Part shown: positions 45,233 to 55,165 of the stretch, in pieces | How the letters are laid out: each line of letters opens with the position of its first letter | Position numbering within the stretch: position 1 is the stretch's first letter | Assembly: GCA_963772335.1 (NCBI GenBank) | Contig: CAVYXF010000005.1 | Location: 186,001-250,000, forward strand | DNA from: CAVYXF01 sp963772335 | Lineage (GTDB): Bacteria > Pseudomonadota > Alphaproteobacteria > Rhizobiales > Rhodomicrobiaceae | Direction: 5' to 3' | DNA length: 64,000 nucleotides | Notes under the pieces: model-generated | Database searches by the model: none | What the model was told of the DNA's origin: nothing | The model's input: only the letters and a program-made list of their open reading frames with translations | Program-made: the position numbers and the translations under genes

Positions 45233-46697
45233 TTACGCTGCCGCTATGAGGGCGTCATACATGCTGTTGACGGTGGAGATCAGCCGCGAGGTCGCCTGAT
45301 AGGAGCGCTCGATCTCCAGAAGTAGCGTCATCTCGTAGTCGAGGTTAACGCCGGTGACCTGCGTCAGAGCATCGACCGAACGCTCCTGAAGCGTCTGGTT
45401 GAAGTCGAGGTCGGCCGACGCATTCTGGCGAAGGTCCTGCAGCCAGCCGACGGAAGTCGCGGCAAAGTCCGCAAGGCTGTCCTGGCTGCCCGCCTCAGCG
45501 GAGGGATCGAAAGCGCGCGAGGCAAAAATGCCATCCGAAAGCTCCAGAATGCGCGAGTTGAAGCCCGCGGCTCCGGTCGTGTTGTAGACATAGGCCGCGC
45601 CGTTGATGCCGCCGTCGCGGATCTTGTTGAGATCGCCGCCGCGCGCGGGATCGATCGCTGCATCAACTGTGATCTCGCCGGCGATACCCGTCACAATGCT
45701 GCCGCTCGCCGGTACGGCCGGGCTGCCGCTATAGCTGAAGATGCCGGTGGCGTCGGGGAGGCCGGATCCGCTCTGGTCCTGCTCGGCAAAGGTCTCGATC
45801 AGCCCGCGGGCGATTTCATCGAGCTAGACTCTGATAGGTAACGGTGATCGTGTCGCGAACGTCGGTCAGCCCTTTCAGCCTGCCCGAGCCGATCCCCATG
45901 ATTGCCGAGGGACCGGTAACGGCAACGCCATCGACGATCACGGCATTGCCCGTCGTGGTCGGGGCATAGACGGGCGTCGGGTCGAAGCTGACTTTCCGGG
46001 CCGTATTGTCGAACAGGGTGACGCCGCTGTCGGTGTAGACGACGACATCGTTGTTGGAACGCGGAACGACGCGGATGCCAATTTCATTGGCAAGGTCGGA
46101 CAGCAGCTTGTCGCGTGTGTCGAGCTGGTCCGTAACATCGGCATCGAGCTGGGTTCCTTTCACGATCGCGGTATTGGTGCTCTGGATTTGGGCAAGCAGG
46201 CTGTTGACATTGTCGACCGAGTGCTGGATGTCCGCATCGGCCGTCTGTCTGACATCCTGCACCGCTCTTGTCGCCGTGTTCAGCGAGGTCACAAGGTCCG
46301 TTGCCGTATTGAGCACCGCTCTGGCGCGAATTGGATCCTGGGGCGCGGAGGAGAAGCCCTGCAGCGATTCCTGCAACTTGCCTACCAGAGCGGCCGGCGA
46401 GGAATCCTGCTCGGGATCGCCGACGGTCTGGTTGAGCTGATCGAGCGCATCGATCACCGCCTGCTGCCCACCCACCACGGAATTGGCGCCCAGCACGTTC
46501 CGGAATAGCGCCATATCGGCGGCGCGAGTGATCGACGCCAGGCGAACGCCACTACCCGGGATTGAAACGGTTTGTGCGATCTTCCGGCTGGCGAATGGGT
46601 TGTTTGCGTTCGCGACATTGCGCGAAACGACAGACGACCTCTCCGACAGGGTGGAGAGCGAGGATCTTGCGATCTCCATGCTCTTCGTCAGGGCCAT
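45233..46697 (-). CDS. flgK: Flagellar hook-associated protein FlgK, with an apparent +1 frameshift
   Basis: The N-terminal part (MALTKSMEIARSSLSTLSERSSVVSRNVANANNP) and middle are intact to TITVTYQS. One extra base near 45825 (AGTCTAGCTC) then gives an early stop. Removing it gives QLDEIARGLIETFAEQDQSG and joins to the rest, which ends in YEMTLLLEIERSYQATSRLISTVNSMYDALI, the FlgK C-terminal coil. The repaired protein has about 487 residues, as expected. Both halves are fully conserved-looking, so the base is likely an error. FlgK is the first junction protein above the hook. Confidence 0.9.
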
Positions 46698-46737
46698 CGG
46701 GACAACCTCACAACTGCACTACGCGACCGCCTCTCGC

Positions 46738-47997
46738 CTAACGCTTCAAATTCACCACGACGTCCAAGAGGTCGGCGCCGGTTTGGAACACCTTCGAATT
46801 GACCTGAAAATTCTTCTCGGCCTCGATCATCAGTGCCAGCTCATCCGCGAGATCGACGGTGGACTGTTCCAGGGCGCTACCTTCGACGAGGCCGAAACTA
46901 CCCTGACCGGCAAAGCCGACCAGCAGGTCGCCGGAGTCGGTAGAGGGCTGGAATACGTCGCCGGGCAGCGGTGTGAGATTGTCGGGGCTCGGCACCTTAG
47001 CCAGCGGGATCAGGTAGCTGGCAACACGCGTGCCGTTCTGATAGACGGCATTGAGCGTGCCATCTTCATCGATCTCGATACGGTCGACGGCCGAGGGGCC
47101 ATTGCCATTCACCTGAGCGGCAATCACCGTGTAAGGCGCCGCAAGTTGGCTCGACTGCGAAAGATCGAGATCGAGATTGCTACCGCTCGGGATGGGTACG
47201 GTGATCGAGGTCGGGCTGCTTGGATCGAGCGCGCCGGTCGTTGGATCAAAGACCAGCGTGTCCGTGACAAGCGGAGGGTTGGCATAGGGGAAACCGCCGC
47301 CGACAGGGGCATCCGCCTGGTCGTAGACGGTGATTTCCCAGGTGTCCGCTGCGGTTTTGGTGGTGTAGATGTCGAGCGTCACCTGGCGGCCAAGATCGGC
47401 ATAGGTCACGAGCGAGGTCTTGTTGGTGAAAGTGGAGGTGGGGGCGTTCGCCGATGGCAGATCGGCCGCCGGAACGATGGCTGCATCTGCCGGCAGGTTG
47501 GTAAAGAACGTCCCCTCGTCGGACGGAACCGCCTGCAATGCAAGATCCTGGATGTTGATGTTTTGCAGGCCCGCCGTGCCGTTCGCCACAATCGACGGCG
47601 TGCCATTGACAAGGCTATAGCCCATGAGCGCAAAGCCCGCCGCATTGATCAGCTCACCATCGCCATTCGGGACGAAGGAGCCAGCCCGGGTCAGGAAGGC
47701 CTGGCCGTTGGTATCCGACACCAGGAAAAAGCCGTCGCCATTGACTGCCAGATCGGTGGACGACGTCGTGTAGCGGAAGGTGCCCTGTTCGGTGATGGCG
47801 TGACGCACAGTCGTCGTCACACCGCCCGAAGCATATTCGGAGTTCGTCTGCGCAGGAATGAAGGAGGAGAATTCGGTGAAGGCGCGCTTATAGCCGGTGG
47901 TGGCGACATTGGCGATATTGTCGGCGACCGTCGAAAGACGGTTGGACTGCGCCTCCATGCCCGAAGCGCTGGTTCTCATAATGCCCGAAATGCCCAT
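46738..47997 (-). CDS. flgE: Flagellar hook protein FlgE
   Basis: A 419-residue hook protein. The N-terminus SNRLSTVADNIANVATTGYKRA is the flagellar rod/hook signature, and the C-terminus ends in DLADELALMIEAEKNFQVNSKVFQTGADLLDVVVNLKR. It polymerises into the hook. AGGAA precedes the ATG at 47997; the longer frame to 48027 is less likely. It is the first gene of the flagellar run flgE-flgK-flgL-flaF-flbT-flgD-fliQ. Confidence 0.93.
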   Translation of the reverse strand: MGISGIMRTSASGMEAQSNRLSTVADNIANVATTGYKRAFTEFSSFIPAQTNSEYASGGVTTTVRHAITEQGTFRYTTSSTDLAVNGDGFFLVSDTNGQAFLTRAGSFVPNGDGELINAAGFALMGYSLVNGTPSIVANGTAGLQNINIQDLALQAVPSDEGTFFTNLPADAAIVPAADLPSANAPTSTFTNKTSLVTYADLGRQVTLDIYTTKTAADTWEITVYDQADAPVGGGFPYANPPLVTDTLVFDPTTGALDPSSPTSITVPIPSGSNLDLDLSQSSQLAAPYTVIAAQVNGNGPSAVDRIEIDEDGTLNAVYQNGTRVASYLIPLAKVPSPDNLTPLPGDVFQPSTDSGDLLVGFAGQGSFGLVEGSALEQSTVDLADELALMIEAEKNFQVNSKVFQTGADLLDVVVNLKR

Positions 47998-48161
47998 TTC
48001 AATTCCTGCTCGCTCTCTTCTACTCACGGGAAGTTAAGGCCCGCCAACTTGTGCGGAGCTGGCGCGCCAGCCTCCCAAACTAGCTGGCAACTCTGAGGGG
48101 TTTGGAAATAGATTCTGGAAAATTCGAACGACTTCGCGCTTTTCGCACGTTTTGGCGAAGA

Positions 48162-48833
48162 TCAATCGTAGACGAGGCGGTAGCCAAGATACCGCTGGCT
48201 GTCGATCGGATCATAGCCGAGGCGGTGCCTCAACCTTTTGCGCAGCTTGCTGATGTGGCTCTCGACGACATTCTCGTCGATGTCTTCACCGAATAGACCG
48301 TAGACGAAATTGAAAATCTGGGTCTTCGTGACCCGCCGGCTCTTATTGCTCACGAGATATTCCAGGATGCGCCGTTCACGCCTCGGCAAGGAGAGCACAT
48401 CGCCCTTCACCTCCGGATCGCGTCCATCGGAGAACACCCGAATATCGCCTGCGACCTTGCCTTCGGCGTCGCCTTTCGCCCGCCGATGAATCGCCTGGAT
48501 ACGGGCAAGAATTTCCCGCACATGCACTGGCTTGCGCACCACGTCGTCGACCCCCGCCGCGAACAGATCCAGCGTCTCGTCCAGGCATTTGTAATCGTTC
48601 ATCGCAATCACGGCGGCAGTGGAGCGGCCCTTGATCATGCCCGGCAGCTTATGGCGCTCTACGCAATCGCCGAGCAAAAACGCTTCCACGGCCAGCATAT
48701 CGGGCTCAGGCGCGGTCTGGACCCAATTCCCGAAATCGGCTGCACTAAACCCAGTCGCGCTCACACCCTCGCGATCGAACCATGACGTATAGCCGTCTTT
48801 AACCGTGTCCCGTTCGTCTACGATAACGATCAT
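48162..48833 (-). CDS. ftcR: Flagellar transcriptional regulator FtcR/Rem (OmpR-like)
   Basis: A 223-residue response-regulator-like protein. The receiver domain covers about residues 1-115 and an OmpR-type winged helix follows ([49 protein letters not shown]). It resembles FtcR of Brucella and Rem of Sinorhizobium, which activate class III or swimming genes. The usual phospho-accepting Asp is replaced: where PDLVLLD is expected the sequence reads PDMLAVE. The Lys of RKPV is kept. Control by phosphorylation is therefore doubtful. It lies upstream of flgE on the same strand. Confidence 0.85.
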   Translation of the reverse strand: MIVIVDERDTVKDGYTSWFDREGVSATGFSAADFGNWVQTAPEPDMLAVEAFLLGDCVERHKLPGMIKGRSTAAVIAMNDYKCLDETLDLFAAGVDDVVRKPVHVREILARIQAIHRRAKGDAEGKVAGDIRVFSDGRDPEVKGDVLSLPRRERRILEYLVSNKSRRVTKTQIFNFVYGLFGEDIDENVVESHISKLRKRLRHRLGYDPIDSQRYLGYRLVYD

Positions 48834-48994
48834 AGGACCCCCAAATCATCTATGAGTTCTGCTCCTGTCGGGGTAACTTTTGGCTTGACTCCCGTCAACC
48901 TTGGGTTGCAATAAAACTTAACTATCTCTATCCCTAGTTGCTCAAATTCCGCGCTGCCGCCGTGCGAATCAGTCCGGTCGCAAGCCGCTCAAGC

Positions 48995-50656
48995 TCAAGC
49001 TGCGGCAACGTCGCTAAGGAAGGAGTCCACGGATTCGCTGAGTGAATCCGCGGCAGTGCGCACCTTTTTCGATGCATCGTCCACCTTGCCCGCAACCTCT
49101 GTCGTGCGCTCGATGGAGGTCACGACGCCACCGACACTCGCGACGACGGTCGTGGTGCCGCGTGCGGCCTCCTGAACGTTTCGGCTGATCTCGGAGGTGG
49201 CGACCGTCTGCTGCTCAATGGCGGCGGCAATCGAAGTTGCCAGGCTGCTCACTTCCGACATGATGCGGGTGATACCCTCGATGGCTTGCCTTGCGTCGTG
49301 GGTTGACGACTGGATCTCGCCGACCTGTGTGGCAATTTCCTCCGTCGCCTTGGCAGTCTGCGTCGCCAGCGCCTTCACCTCGCTTGCCACCACCGCAAAG
49401 CCTTTGCCAGCTTCCCCCGCACGCGCCGCCTCGATGGTGGCGTTGAGGGCAAGCAGATTGGTCTGATTGGCAATGCTGCGGATGAGTTCGACAACTGTGC
49501 CGATCCGTTCGGCGGCGGTCGAGAGCACAGCCATCCGATTGGCTGAGGCAGCGGCCTCGCTATCGGCCTGAGAGACCACGGAGGTCGTGCGCGCCACGTT
49601 TTGGCTTATCTCGCGGATGGACTGCGCGAGCTGCTCTGCCGAATCGGCAACCACCTGCACATTCGCCGAGGCGTCGCGCGAGGCATGCGACATGGAGCCC
49701 GCCTGGCTGCTGGCATCGCTTGCGGTGCGGCTCAGCTCGCCGGCCGCACCCTGCATATTGGACATATTGCCGGCAACCTGATCGAGCAGAACCTTGACCT
49801 GATTGCGGAACCCGTTGATCAGGCCCTCGATATGCTCCTGGCGGCGCCTGCGCAGTTCCTCCTCGCGCGCCTGTGTCTCCGCAAGCCCGCGTCGGTCGAT
49901 CTCCCGGTTACGGAAGGTGGTGACCGCTCGCGCAATGACGCCGATTTCATCGCTGCGCGTTTCGTAAGGCACCGGCGAGGTGGTGTCGGAGGCGGCGAGA
50001 GCTTCCATTCGCGCAACCAGCGCACCGAGCGGCCGCGTGACGAGCCGCGACAGCATCACCAGGATCACGATTACCACCGCGAGCATGGCGAGCGACAGCT
50101 TGGTCACGAGGCTGAACTGGACGCTGCTGAGATAGGAGCTGACCACGTCCAGGTTCCAGGCGATCACCAGATGCCCGTAAGGCTGCCCGCTGGAGTCCTT
50201 GCCCGCCGGGACGATGGAGATCAGTTCGTCGCCTAACTGGATCGACCGGGCGGTGTTCTCTGCACCGCCTGCAGCGGTCTTCGGCAGATTGACGAGCCGC
50301 GCGGTATCGTTGCCCGGCTCGGCATATTGAGTGAGCAACTCGCCCCCCGCTGTCACCGTTGCAAGCGCTTTGATCGGCTTCTTGGGGTCCTCGAGAAGCT
50401 GCTTATAGGCTTCGGCAATCACGTCAGTTTTTTTCCAGCGGATCGCACCGGCGATATTGGCAGCAATTTGCCTGGCAATCTCCTTCCGGGAGGACTGGAA
50501 TTCGGACCGGAAGTCGCGCTCCACCACATGGATAATCATCATGGTGGTGGTGGCCATGGAGATGAGGCCCACGGCGACCACGATCGCGGCAATTTTCAAT
50601 GAGAGCGAGAACGCCGTCTGCGAGCGGCTTTTCTTGGCAGAGGGGCTTGATGGCAT
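48995..50656 (-). CDS. Methyl-accepting chemotaxis protein
   Basis: A 553-residue chemoreceptor. Membrane segments lie at about residues 18-44 and 182-205, with a periplasmic sensor between them, then a HAMP domain ([16 protein letters not shown]) and a signalling coil with the hairpin tip [37 protein letters not shown]. This is the core sequence that contacts CheA and CheW. The sensor has [17 protein letters not shown] and [13 protein letters not shown], a possible short Cache-like fold. It follows a small periplasmic Cache-type gene by 39 bases on the same strand. Ligand unknown. Confidence 0.92.
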   Translation of the reverse strand: MPSSPSAKKSRSQTAFSLSLKIAAIVVAVGLISMATTTMMIIHVVERDFRSEFQSSRKEIARQIAANIAGAIRWKKTDVIAEAYKQLLEDPKKPIKALATVTAGGELLTQYAEPGNDTARLVNLPKTAAGGAENTARSIQLGDELISIVPAGKDSSGQPYGHLVIAWNLDVVSSYLSSVQFSLVTKLSLAMLAVVIVILVMLSRLVTRPLGALVARMEALAASDTTSPVPYETRSDEIGVIARAVTTFRNREIDRRGLAETQAREEELRRRRQEHIEGLINGFRNQVKVLLDQVAGNMSNMQGAAGELSRTASDASSQAGSMSHASRDASANVQVVADSAEQLAQSIREISQNVARTTSVVSQADSEAAASANRMAVLSTAAERIGTVVELIRSIANQTNLLALNATIEAARAGEAGKGFAVVASEVKALATQTAKATEEIATQVGEIQSSTHDARQAIEGITRIMSEVSSLATSIAAAIEQQTVATSEISRNVQEAARGTTTVVASVGGVVTSIERTTEVAGKVDDASKKVRTAADSLSESVDSFLSDVAAA

Positions 50657-50695
50657 GAGTGTCTTGTTCGCTCGGACGGCATTTACTCTAGAGCT

Positions 50696-51283
50696 TTAGG
50701 ACGAGAGCTGATCGATGTTGATGCCGAAGGTCACAGCGCCGATCGCCTTGCCCGTTTCGGGATCTTTGATCGACACGCTCACCTGCATCTGCAAGGTCTG
50801 CGTCGACTCATCCTTTTCGACCTTGTCGAAGAACACGGCGTCCGGACCGATCTGGAAAGTCTTCTGCCATTTCGCCTCGTCGCCCTGCCAATAATCGGAG
50901 GTGATGTCGCTCTGGCCAACATTGAGGCCTTTGTCGTCCATAACGAAAACTTCGGTGATCACGCCCTTGGCGTCGGCTTTCTTTTTCGCCAGGAAGGCCG
51001 AAAGCTCGTTTTTCACGACGCTGTCAATCAGCGGCTTCTGGGCAGCATCGACCTCGGCACGCCATTGCTTGTCGAGTTTATCGATCTCAGCCTGGGCGAT
51101 GTTGGCATGCTTGGTGTTCTGAGCCTTGATGGCGTCGATGACGGTCTTATCGCTCAGCCAGGTAATCAGATTGCCTTTGAGATAGCTCTCGACCTCTTTG
51201 ACGGGAGCGTCTTCGGCGAAAGCAGGGGCAGCGAGCAGCAAGCTTGCAAAAAGGGTGGCCACGCGCAGGAAACGCGACTGCAT
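50696..51283 (-). CDS. Stand-alone periplasmic Cache-like sensor protein
   Basis: A 195-residue secreted protein with a signal peptide (FASLLLAAPAFAED). The C-terminal half reads ITEVFVMDDKGLNVGQSDITSDYWQGDEAKWQKTF and QTLQMQVSVSIKDPETGKAIGAVTFGINI, the strand pattern of a single Cache (PDC-like) domain. It has no membrane helix beyond the signal peptide and no signalling domain. Its gene lies just upstream of a chemoreceptor gene. It may bind a ligand and pass the information to the receptor. This is inference from position and fold. Confidence 0.75.
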   Translation of the reverse strand: MQSRFLRVATLFASLLLAAPAFAEDAPVKEVESYLKGNLITWLSDKTVIDAIKAQNTKHANIAQAEIDKLDKQWRAEVDAAQKPLIDSVVKNELSAFLAKKKADAKGVITEVFVMDDKGLNVGQSDITSDYWQGDEAKWQKTFQIGPDAVFFDKVEKDESTQTLQMQVSVSIKDPETGKAIGAVTFGINIDQLSS

Positions 51284-51590
51284 CTGTCATCTCCTTATGA
51301 AAACCGGAGCCAGCCGGTTGGGACACAAGGATTGACTAGCTTAAAGTTGTTAAGAGCGTGAAAACAACCTCTGGCTGATTGCGCGCTTAACGCATTTCGT
51401 GATTACGTCGGATGAAAACGAAGCACTGCGCCACCTCTGCGCACGGACCAAATCTCCGCAGAAGCAGGATCCGGCAAGCATCGGCACGTGCTATGGAACA
51501 ATGGATCTCCGTTCCCAGCTTTAGCGAGGACAAGTTTCACGGGGATTTCGGCTGTGCCGACGGCGCTGTTCCATCTGAGCCGATCACGCG
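51284..51590. other. Intergenic stretch, no gene seen
   Basis: About 307 bases between the Cache-like gene and the end of rppH. It should hold the promoter of the Cache-MCP pair. Bases 51551-51580 resemble 42583-42615 next to the RIME-like element (about 25 of 30 positions by eye), a weak sign of a shared repeat family. Confidence 0.4.
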
Positions 51591-52091
51591 CTAGCTATTC
51601 GGCTGGATAAGCGGCCGGAAGCCCGTGAGAACCGCCTCATAGACGGAGCGCTTGAATGGAACAGTCACACCGAGCACCTCTTCGGCGGTGGCCCAACGCC
51701 AATCGCTGAACTCAGGCGCATGCCCACCGGGCGGGGCATGGATATTGAAATCGCTGTCCTGACCCAGAAACCGCATCGCGAACCATTTCTGTCTCTGCCC
51801 GCGATAGCGTCCCTGAAGCGCAACGCCGAGCAGCTGCGGCGGCAGATCATAGTGATACCAAACCTGCGCCTCGCCGATGACCGCCACCTTCTCGGCTCCG
51901 GTTTCCTCCAGCAGCTCACGGCGCGCGGCAATAGCGGGATCTTCGTCTGGGTCAATACCGCCCTGCGGCATTTGCCAGCTTTCCGCGTCTTCGAGGATGC
52001 TATCGCGCCGACGGCCGATCCAGATCCGGCCTTCGCTGTTGAGCAACACGATGCCGACGCAGGGACGATAGGGCAGATCGTCGTGTTCCAA
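51591..52091 (-). CDS. rppH: RNA pyrophosphohydrolase RppH
   Basis: A 166-residue Nudix hydrolase. The Nudix box is GGIDPDEDPAIAARRELLEETG at about residues 44-65. The opening YRPCVGIVLLNSEGRIWIGRR and the WQMPQGG and FSDWRWATAEEV stretches are diagnostic of RppH, which removes pyrophosphate from the 5-prime end of mRNA and starts decay. It is the last gene of the envC-ctpA-YibQ-rppH series, typical of Rhizobiales. Confidence 0.9.
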   Translation of the reverse strand: MEHDDLPYRPCVGIVLLNSEGRIWIGRRRDSILEDAESWQMPQGGIDPDEDPAIAARRELLEETGAEKVAVIGEAQVWYHYDLPPQLLGVALQGRYRGQRQKWFAMRFLGQDSDFNIHAPPGGHAPEFSDWRWATAEEVLGVTVPFKRSVYEAVLTGFRPLIQPNS

Positions 52092-52108
52092 GAGGCTTAC
52101 GGCCTTTA

Positions 52109-53659
52109 TCAGGATAAATCAGGAGCCTGGGTCAGCGCGCCGACGGGCACGAGGGTGATGCCCTCCGCCGCCAGCTTCTCCGACCACGCCTGCACTTGCT
52201 GGATGGTGACCCTGGAGGCAGTGCCGATACCGATCGCGCTACCCCGCTTCCGGGCGATCTGCGCGAGACGCGTTAACGCCTTATCGATCGCCGCCGGAGA
52301 GGACGGCGCATCGATGATAACCTCGGCTGCGCCGTAGCGCAGATTGACCTCGCGCGCAAGCAGGCGGGCAGTGGTATGGCTGCGGTTGCTTTCGGCGACA
52401 TAGACGAGGCCGCGCGCTTTTAGGTCTTCGAGCACCGGCTTGAGCGACGCCTTCGACTGCAGCATCTTGCCGCCCATCAAATTGGTAACGCCGCTGTAGC
52501 CGTCAAACCGCTTTAACACCTCTTCCAGACGCTGGGCATTCTGCTCGGCGGACAGTGAGGTCAGCAAGGTGTCGGGGCCGGGATTGCTGGTCGGATAATC
52601 CGTCGGCTCGAGCGGAAGCTGCACGATGATTTCGTGGCCTTTCTCCCGCGCCTGTGCGGAGAGTTGCTGGCTGCTCGACCCATAGGGCCAAAAGCCAAGC
52701 GAGACGGCCGACGGTAGGCTATCGATCGCATCGGCACTCTCCTGGTTGCGGCCGACGCCACGCAAAAGCAGGGCGATACGCGCTGACGTGGGCTTCGTTG
52801 CCTCTGTCGTCGCGAACTGCACGCCCCCCAAATTGCCGTCTGCCGCCGCCACACGCTCGCCTGCCGACGGAATATTATTGGGCCGGCGCGACGGCACCGG
52901 CGGCGCTGGCGGAGGGGGAGGAGGCGCAACGACCGGCGCTTCCGCTGTCTCTACCGGGGCGGTGCCGACGACATCGGGAGCAGCAGGCGGAGCAGCCGAG
53001 ACGGCCGGAGCGGCGTCGGTGGCGGCGAGGTCGGCGGCCCCACGCAAGCCATCCCGCCCAGCAGGCGGACCGGGTGGCGGCACGGCACTCAGCAGGCTGG
53101 GACCCTCGGACTGTGGCTGGTTGGCTGCCGCAGCGCCGGGCGTCGGACCTTCGGCCGTGGGGCCGGAGCTGGGCGGCGCAAACACACGGGCAATATGACT
53201 GTCGGAGGGGCTGTCGGCCGGCGGCACGCCTTGAGGAGATACCTCTCGAAACAGCGGCCCATCATAATTCAGCCCGGCAAGGGCCGTTCCCGCCGGCGGC
53301 GGCGGAACAGGCTCCCCTTGCCCAGCTTGGGTGCCCGGCGTCGGCCCCGCGTCACTGGCGGGAGCAGTTTCCGGCTGTTCGTGCACCACCGAGGCTTGCT
53401 CGCGCGGCTCGCCGCCCGGCTGTTCCGAAGCAGGTTGGCCGTCGTTCGCGGCATCCGGGGACTTATCTTCTTCGCCGGCATAGGGGTCGAGCGCCGTCTT
53501 GGAATTGCCACCCGTCTCAACGGCCGGCATGCCGCTCACGTCGATGTCGAGGACAATTCGGGGCCCGCTGACAGATAGCGGAGGCTGTAGCGCAAAAAAG
53601 GCAATCGCCCCCGCGAGAGTAATGAACACGGCCGTAGCAGTGTAGAACAGTGCTTTCAT
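52109..53659 (-). CDS. Divergent polysaccharide deacetylase family protein (YibQ-like)
   Basis: A 516-residue envelope protein. An N-terminal membrane anchor (FYTATAVFITLAGAIAFFAL) is followed by about 250 residues of proline- and alanine-rich low complexity. The C-terminal domain, from about residue 290, is the divergent deacetylase (YibQ) fold: IALLLRGVGRN, VSLGFWPYG, HEIIVQLPLEPTDYPTSNPGP, GVTNLMGGKML and VYVAESNRSHTT. Activity is not proven for this family. It lies 17 bases before rppH and is separated from ctpA by 164 bases with a hairpin. Confidence 0.85.
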   Translation of the reverse strand: MKALFYTATAVFITLAGAIAFFALQPPLSVSGPRIVLDIDVSGMPAVETGGNSKTALDPYAGEEDKSPDAANDGQPASEQPGGEPREQASVVHEQPETAPASDAGPTPGTQAGQGEPVPPPPAGTALAGLNYDGPLFREVSPQGVPPADSPSDSHIARVFAPPSSGPTAEGPTPGAAAANQPQSEGPSLLSAVPPPGPPAGRDGLRGAADLAATDAAPAVSAAPPAAPDVVGTAPVETAEAPVVAPPPPPPAPPVPSRRPNNIPSAGERVAAADGNLGGVQFATTEATKPTSARIALLLRGVGRNQESADAIDSLPSAVSLGFWPYGSSSQQLSAQAREKGHEIIVQLPLEPTDYPTSNPGPDTLLTSLSAEQNAQRLEEVLKRFDGYSGVTNLMGGKMLQSKASLKPVLEDLKARGLVYVAESNRSHTTARLLAREVNLRYGAAEVIIDAPSSPAAIDKALTRLAQIARKRGSAIGIGTASRVTIQQVQAWSEKLAAEGITLVPVGALTQAPDLS

Positions 53660-53765
53660 GACCCCGTTTGCCTTCAGGAGCGAGCAACGGCTTTCGCGCT
53701 CACTATGCAGCGATTCGCCTCGCCTCAGCCGAACCTATAGCACTTGTTCCCAACAACAAAGGCGC

Positions 53766-53792
53766 CCCGAGCCGGCGCATTGCGCCGGCTCG
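53766..53792 (-). terminator. Strong hairpin between ctpA and the YibQ gene
   Basis: CCGAGCCGGCGC and GCGCCGGCTCGG form a perfect 12-bp stem with an ATT loop, 31 bases after the ctpA stop. On the minus strand it is followed by GGCGCCTTTGTTG, a weak T run. It may end or reduce read-through from envC-ctpA into the YibQ-rppH pair. Confidence 0.6.
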
Positions 53793-53823
53793 GACCGCCG
53801 TATCGGATGGGCAGAATGCGGCG

Positions 53824-55161
53824 TTAATTGGCCGTCTTATCCTGCTGCTGAGGGATTTCAACCTTTTTCTGCTCCTCTTTCAGGCCGTGCAGGAAATCGA
53901 TCGCGTATTTCAACTGCGTGTCTTTTTCCTTCTCCTTCGGCACATAGGCTGAGCTGCCGGCATTCTCACCGTCGGCATTCTTCAGATGCCCTCTGAGGCT
54001 TGCCTCGCCACGCGGTTGGCCCGAGGCGGAGGAGGCCTGCTTGAGATCGTCGGGGACATCTTCCTCGACCATTACGTCAGGATCGATGCCCTTGGCCTGA
54101 ATGGACCGGCCGGATGGCGTATAATACCGCGCCGTGGTGAGACGGATCGCACCGTTCGAGCCGAGCGGGATGATGGTCTGCACCGAGCCTTTGCCGAAAG
54201 AGCGCGTGCCGACGATTGTCGCCCGCTTGTGGTCCTGCAGCGCACCGGCGACGATCTCCGAAGCAGAGGCCGAGCCGCCATTGATCAGCACGACGATTTT
54301 CTTCTCGTCAGCCAGATCGCCGGCCCGGGCGTTGGAGCGTTGCGTCTCGTTGAGATTGCGCCCGCGCGTCAGCACGATCGCACCCTTGTCGAGGAAGGCA
54401 TCGGAGACCGAGATCGCCTGGTCGAGGAGACCGCCCGGATTGTTGCGAAGATCGACGATATAGCCCTTGAGATCCGTTCCGATCTTCTTCTTCAGATCGG
54501 TAATCGCCAACTTCAGCTCGTCATAGGTCTGCTCGCTGAAGGTCTTGATGCGGATATAGCCGATGTCGCCTTCCTGCTCGGCGCGCACCGGATTGATGCG
54601 GATCACATCCCGGACAATCTTCAGATCGAAGGGATCAGCGACGCCCTTGCGGATGACGGTGACGGTAATCGGCGTATCCACCGGCCCGCGCATCTTCTCA
54701 ACCGCCTGCTCAAGCGTCATGCCCTGGATGGACTGGCCGTCGAGCTGGGTGATCAGGTCCCCGGACATCACGCCGGCCTTTTCGGCGGGCGTATTCTCGA
54801 TCGGTGCCACGACTTTGACCACCTGGTCTTCCATCGTCACCTCGATACCGAGGCCGCCGAACTCGCCGCGGGTCTGCACCTGCATGTCGCGGAAATGTTT
54901 GGGGTTGAGGTAGGTCGAGTGCGGATCGAGACCGCTTAGCATGCCGTTGATGGCGGACTCTATGAGCTCGCTATCATCCGGCTTCTCCACATAGTCCGCG
55001 CGCACGCGCTCGAGCACCTCGCCGAACAGGTCGAGGGACTTGTAAACGTCCGCATTCGCCGCGGCGGCCGTCTGGGACCGCGTGGCATTGATCATCGAGG
55101 TGCCCGCGGCGACAAAGGCCAACATAACGAGCACCCAAACCGCAAAGTCCGATTTCCGCAT
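53824..55161 (-). CDS. ctpA: C-terminal processing peptidase CtpA (S41)
   Basis: A 445-residue protease with an N-terminal membrane segment (FAVWVLVMLAFVAAGTSM). A PDZ domain covers about residues 100-185 (GLGIEVTMEDQVVKVVAPIENTPAEKAGV), then the S41 core. Catalytic Ser is in NGGSASASEIVAGALQ and Lys in RSFGKGSVQT. It trims proteins, including those of peptidoglycan remodelling, in the periplasm. It starts 4 bases after the envC stop, so the two are one operon with linked wall roles. Confidence 0.92.
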   Translation of the reverse strand: MRKSDFAVWVLVMLAFVAAGTSMINATRSQTAAAANADVYKSLDLFGEVLERVRADYVEKPDDSELIESAINGMLSGLDPHSTYLNPKHFRDMQVQTRGEFGGLGIEVTMEDQVVKVVAPIENTPAEKAGVMSGDLITQLDGQSIQGMTLEQAVEKMRGPVDTPITVTVIRKGVADPFDLKIVRDVIRINPVRAEQEGDIGYIRIKTFSEQTYDELKLAITDLKKKIGTDLKGYIVDLRNNPGGLLDQAISVSDAFLDKGAIVLTRGRNLNETQRSNARAGDLADEKKIVVLINGGSASASEIVAGALQDHKRATIVGTRSFGKGSVQTIIPLGSNGAIRLTTARYYTPSGRSIQAKGIDPDVMVEEDVPDDLKQASSASGQPRGEASLRGHLKNADGENAGSSAYVPKEKEKDTQLKYAIDFLHGLKEEQKKVEIPQQQDKTAN

Positions 55162-55165
55162 ATTC

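Noticed and set aside
46483..48096. 537-residue plus-strand frame opposite flgE and flgK
   Set aside because: Shadow of the flagellar genes, which have clear family motifs on the minus strand.
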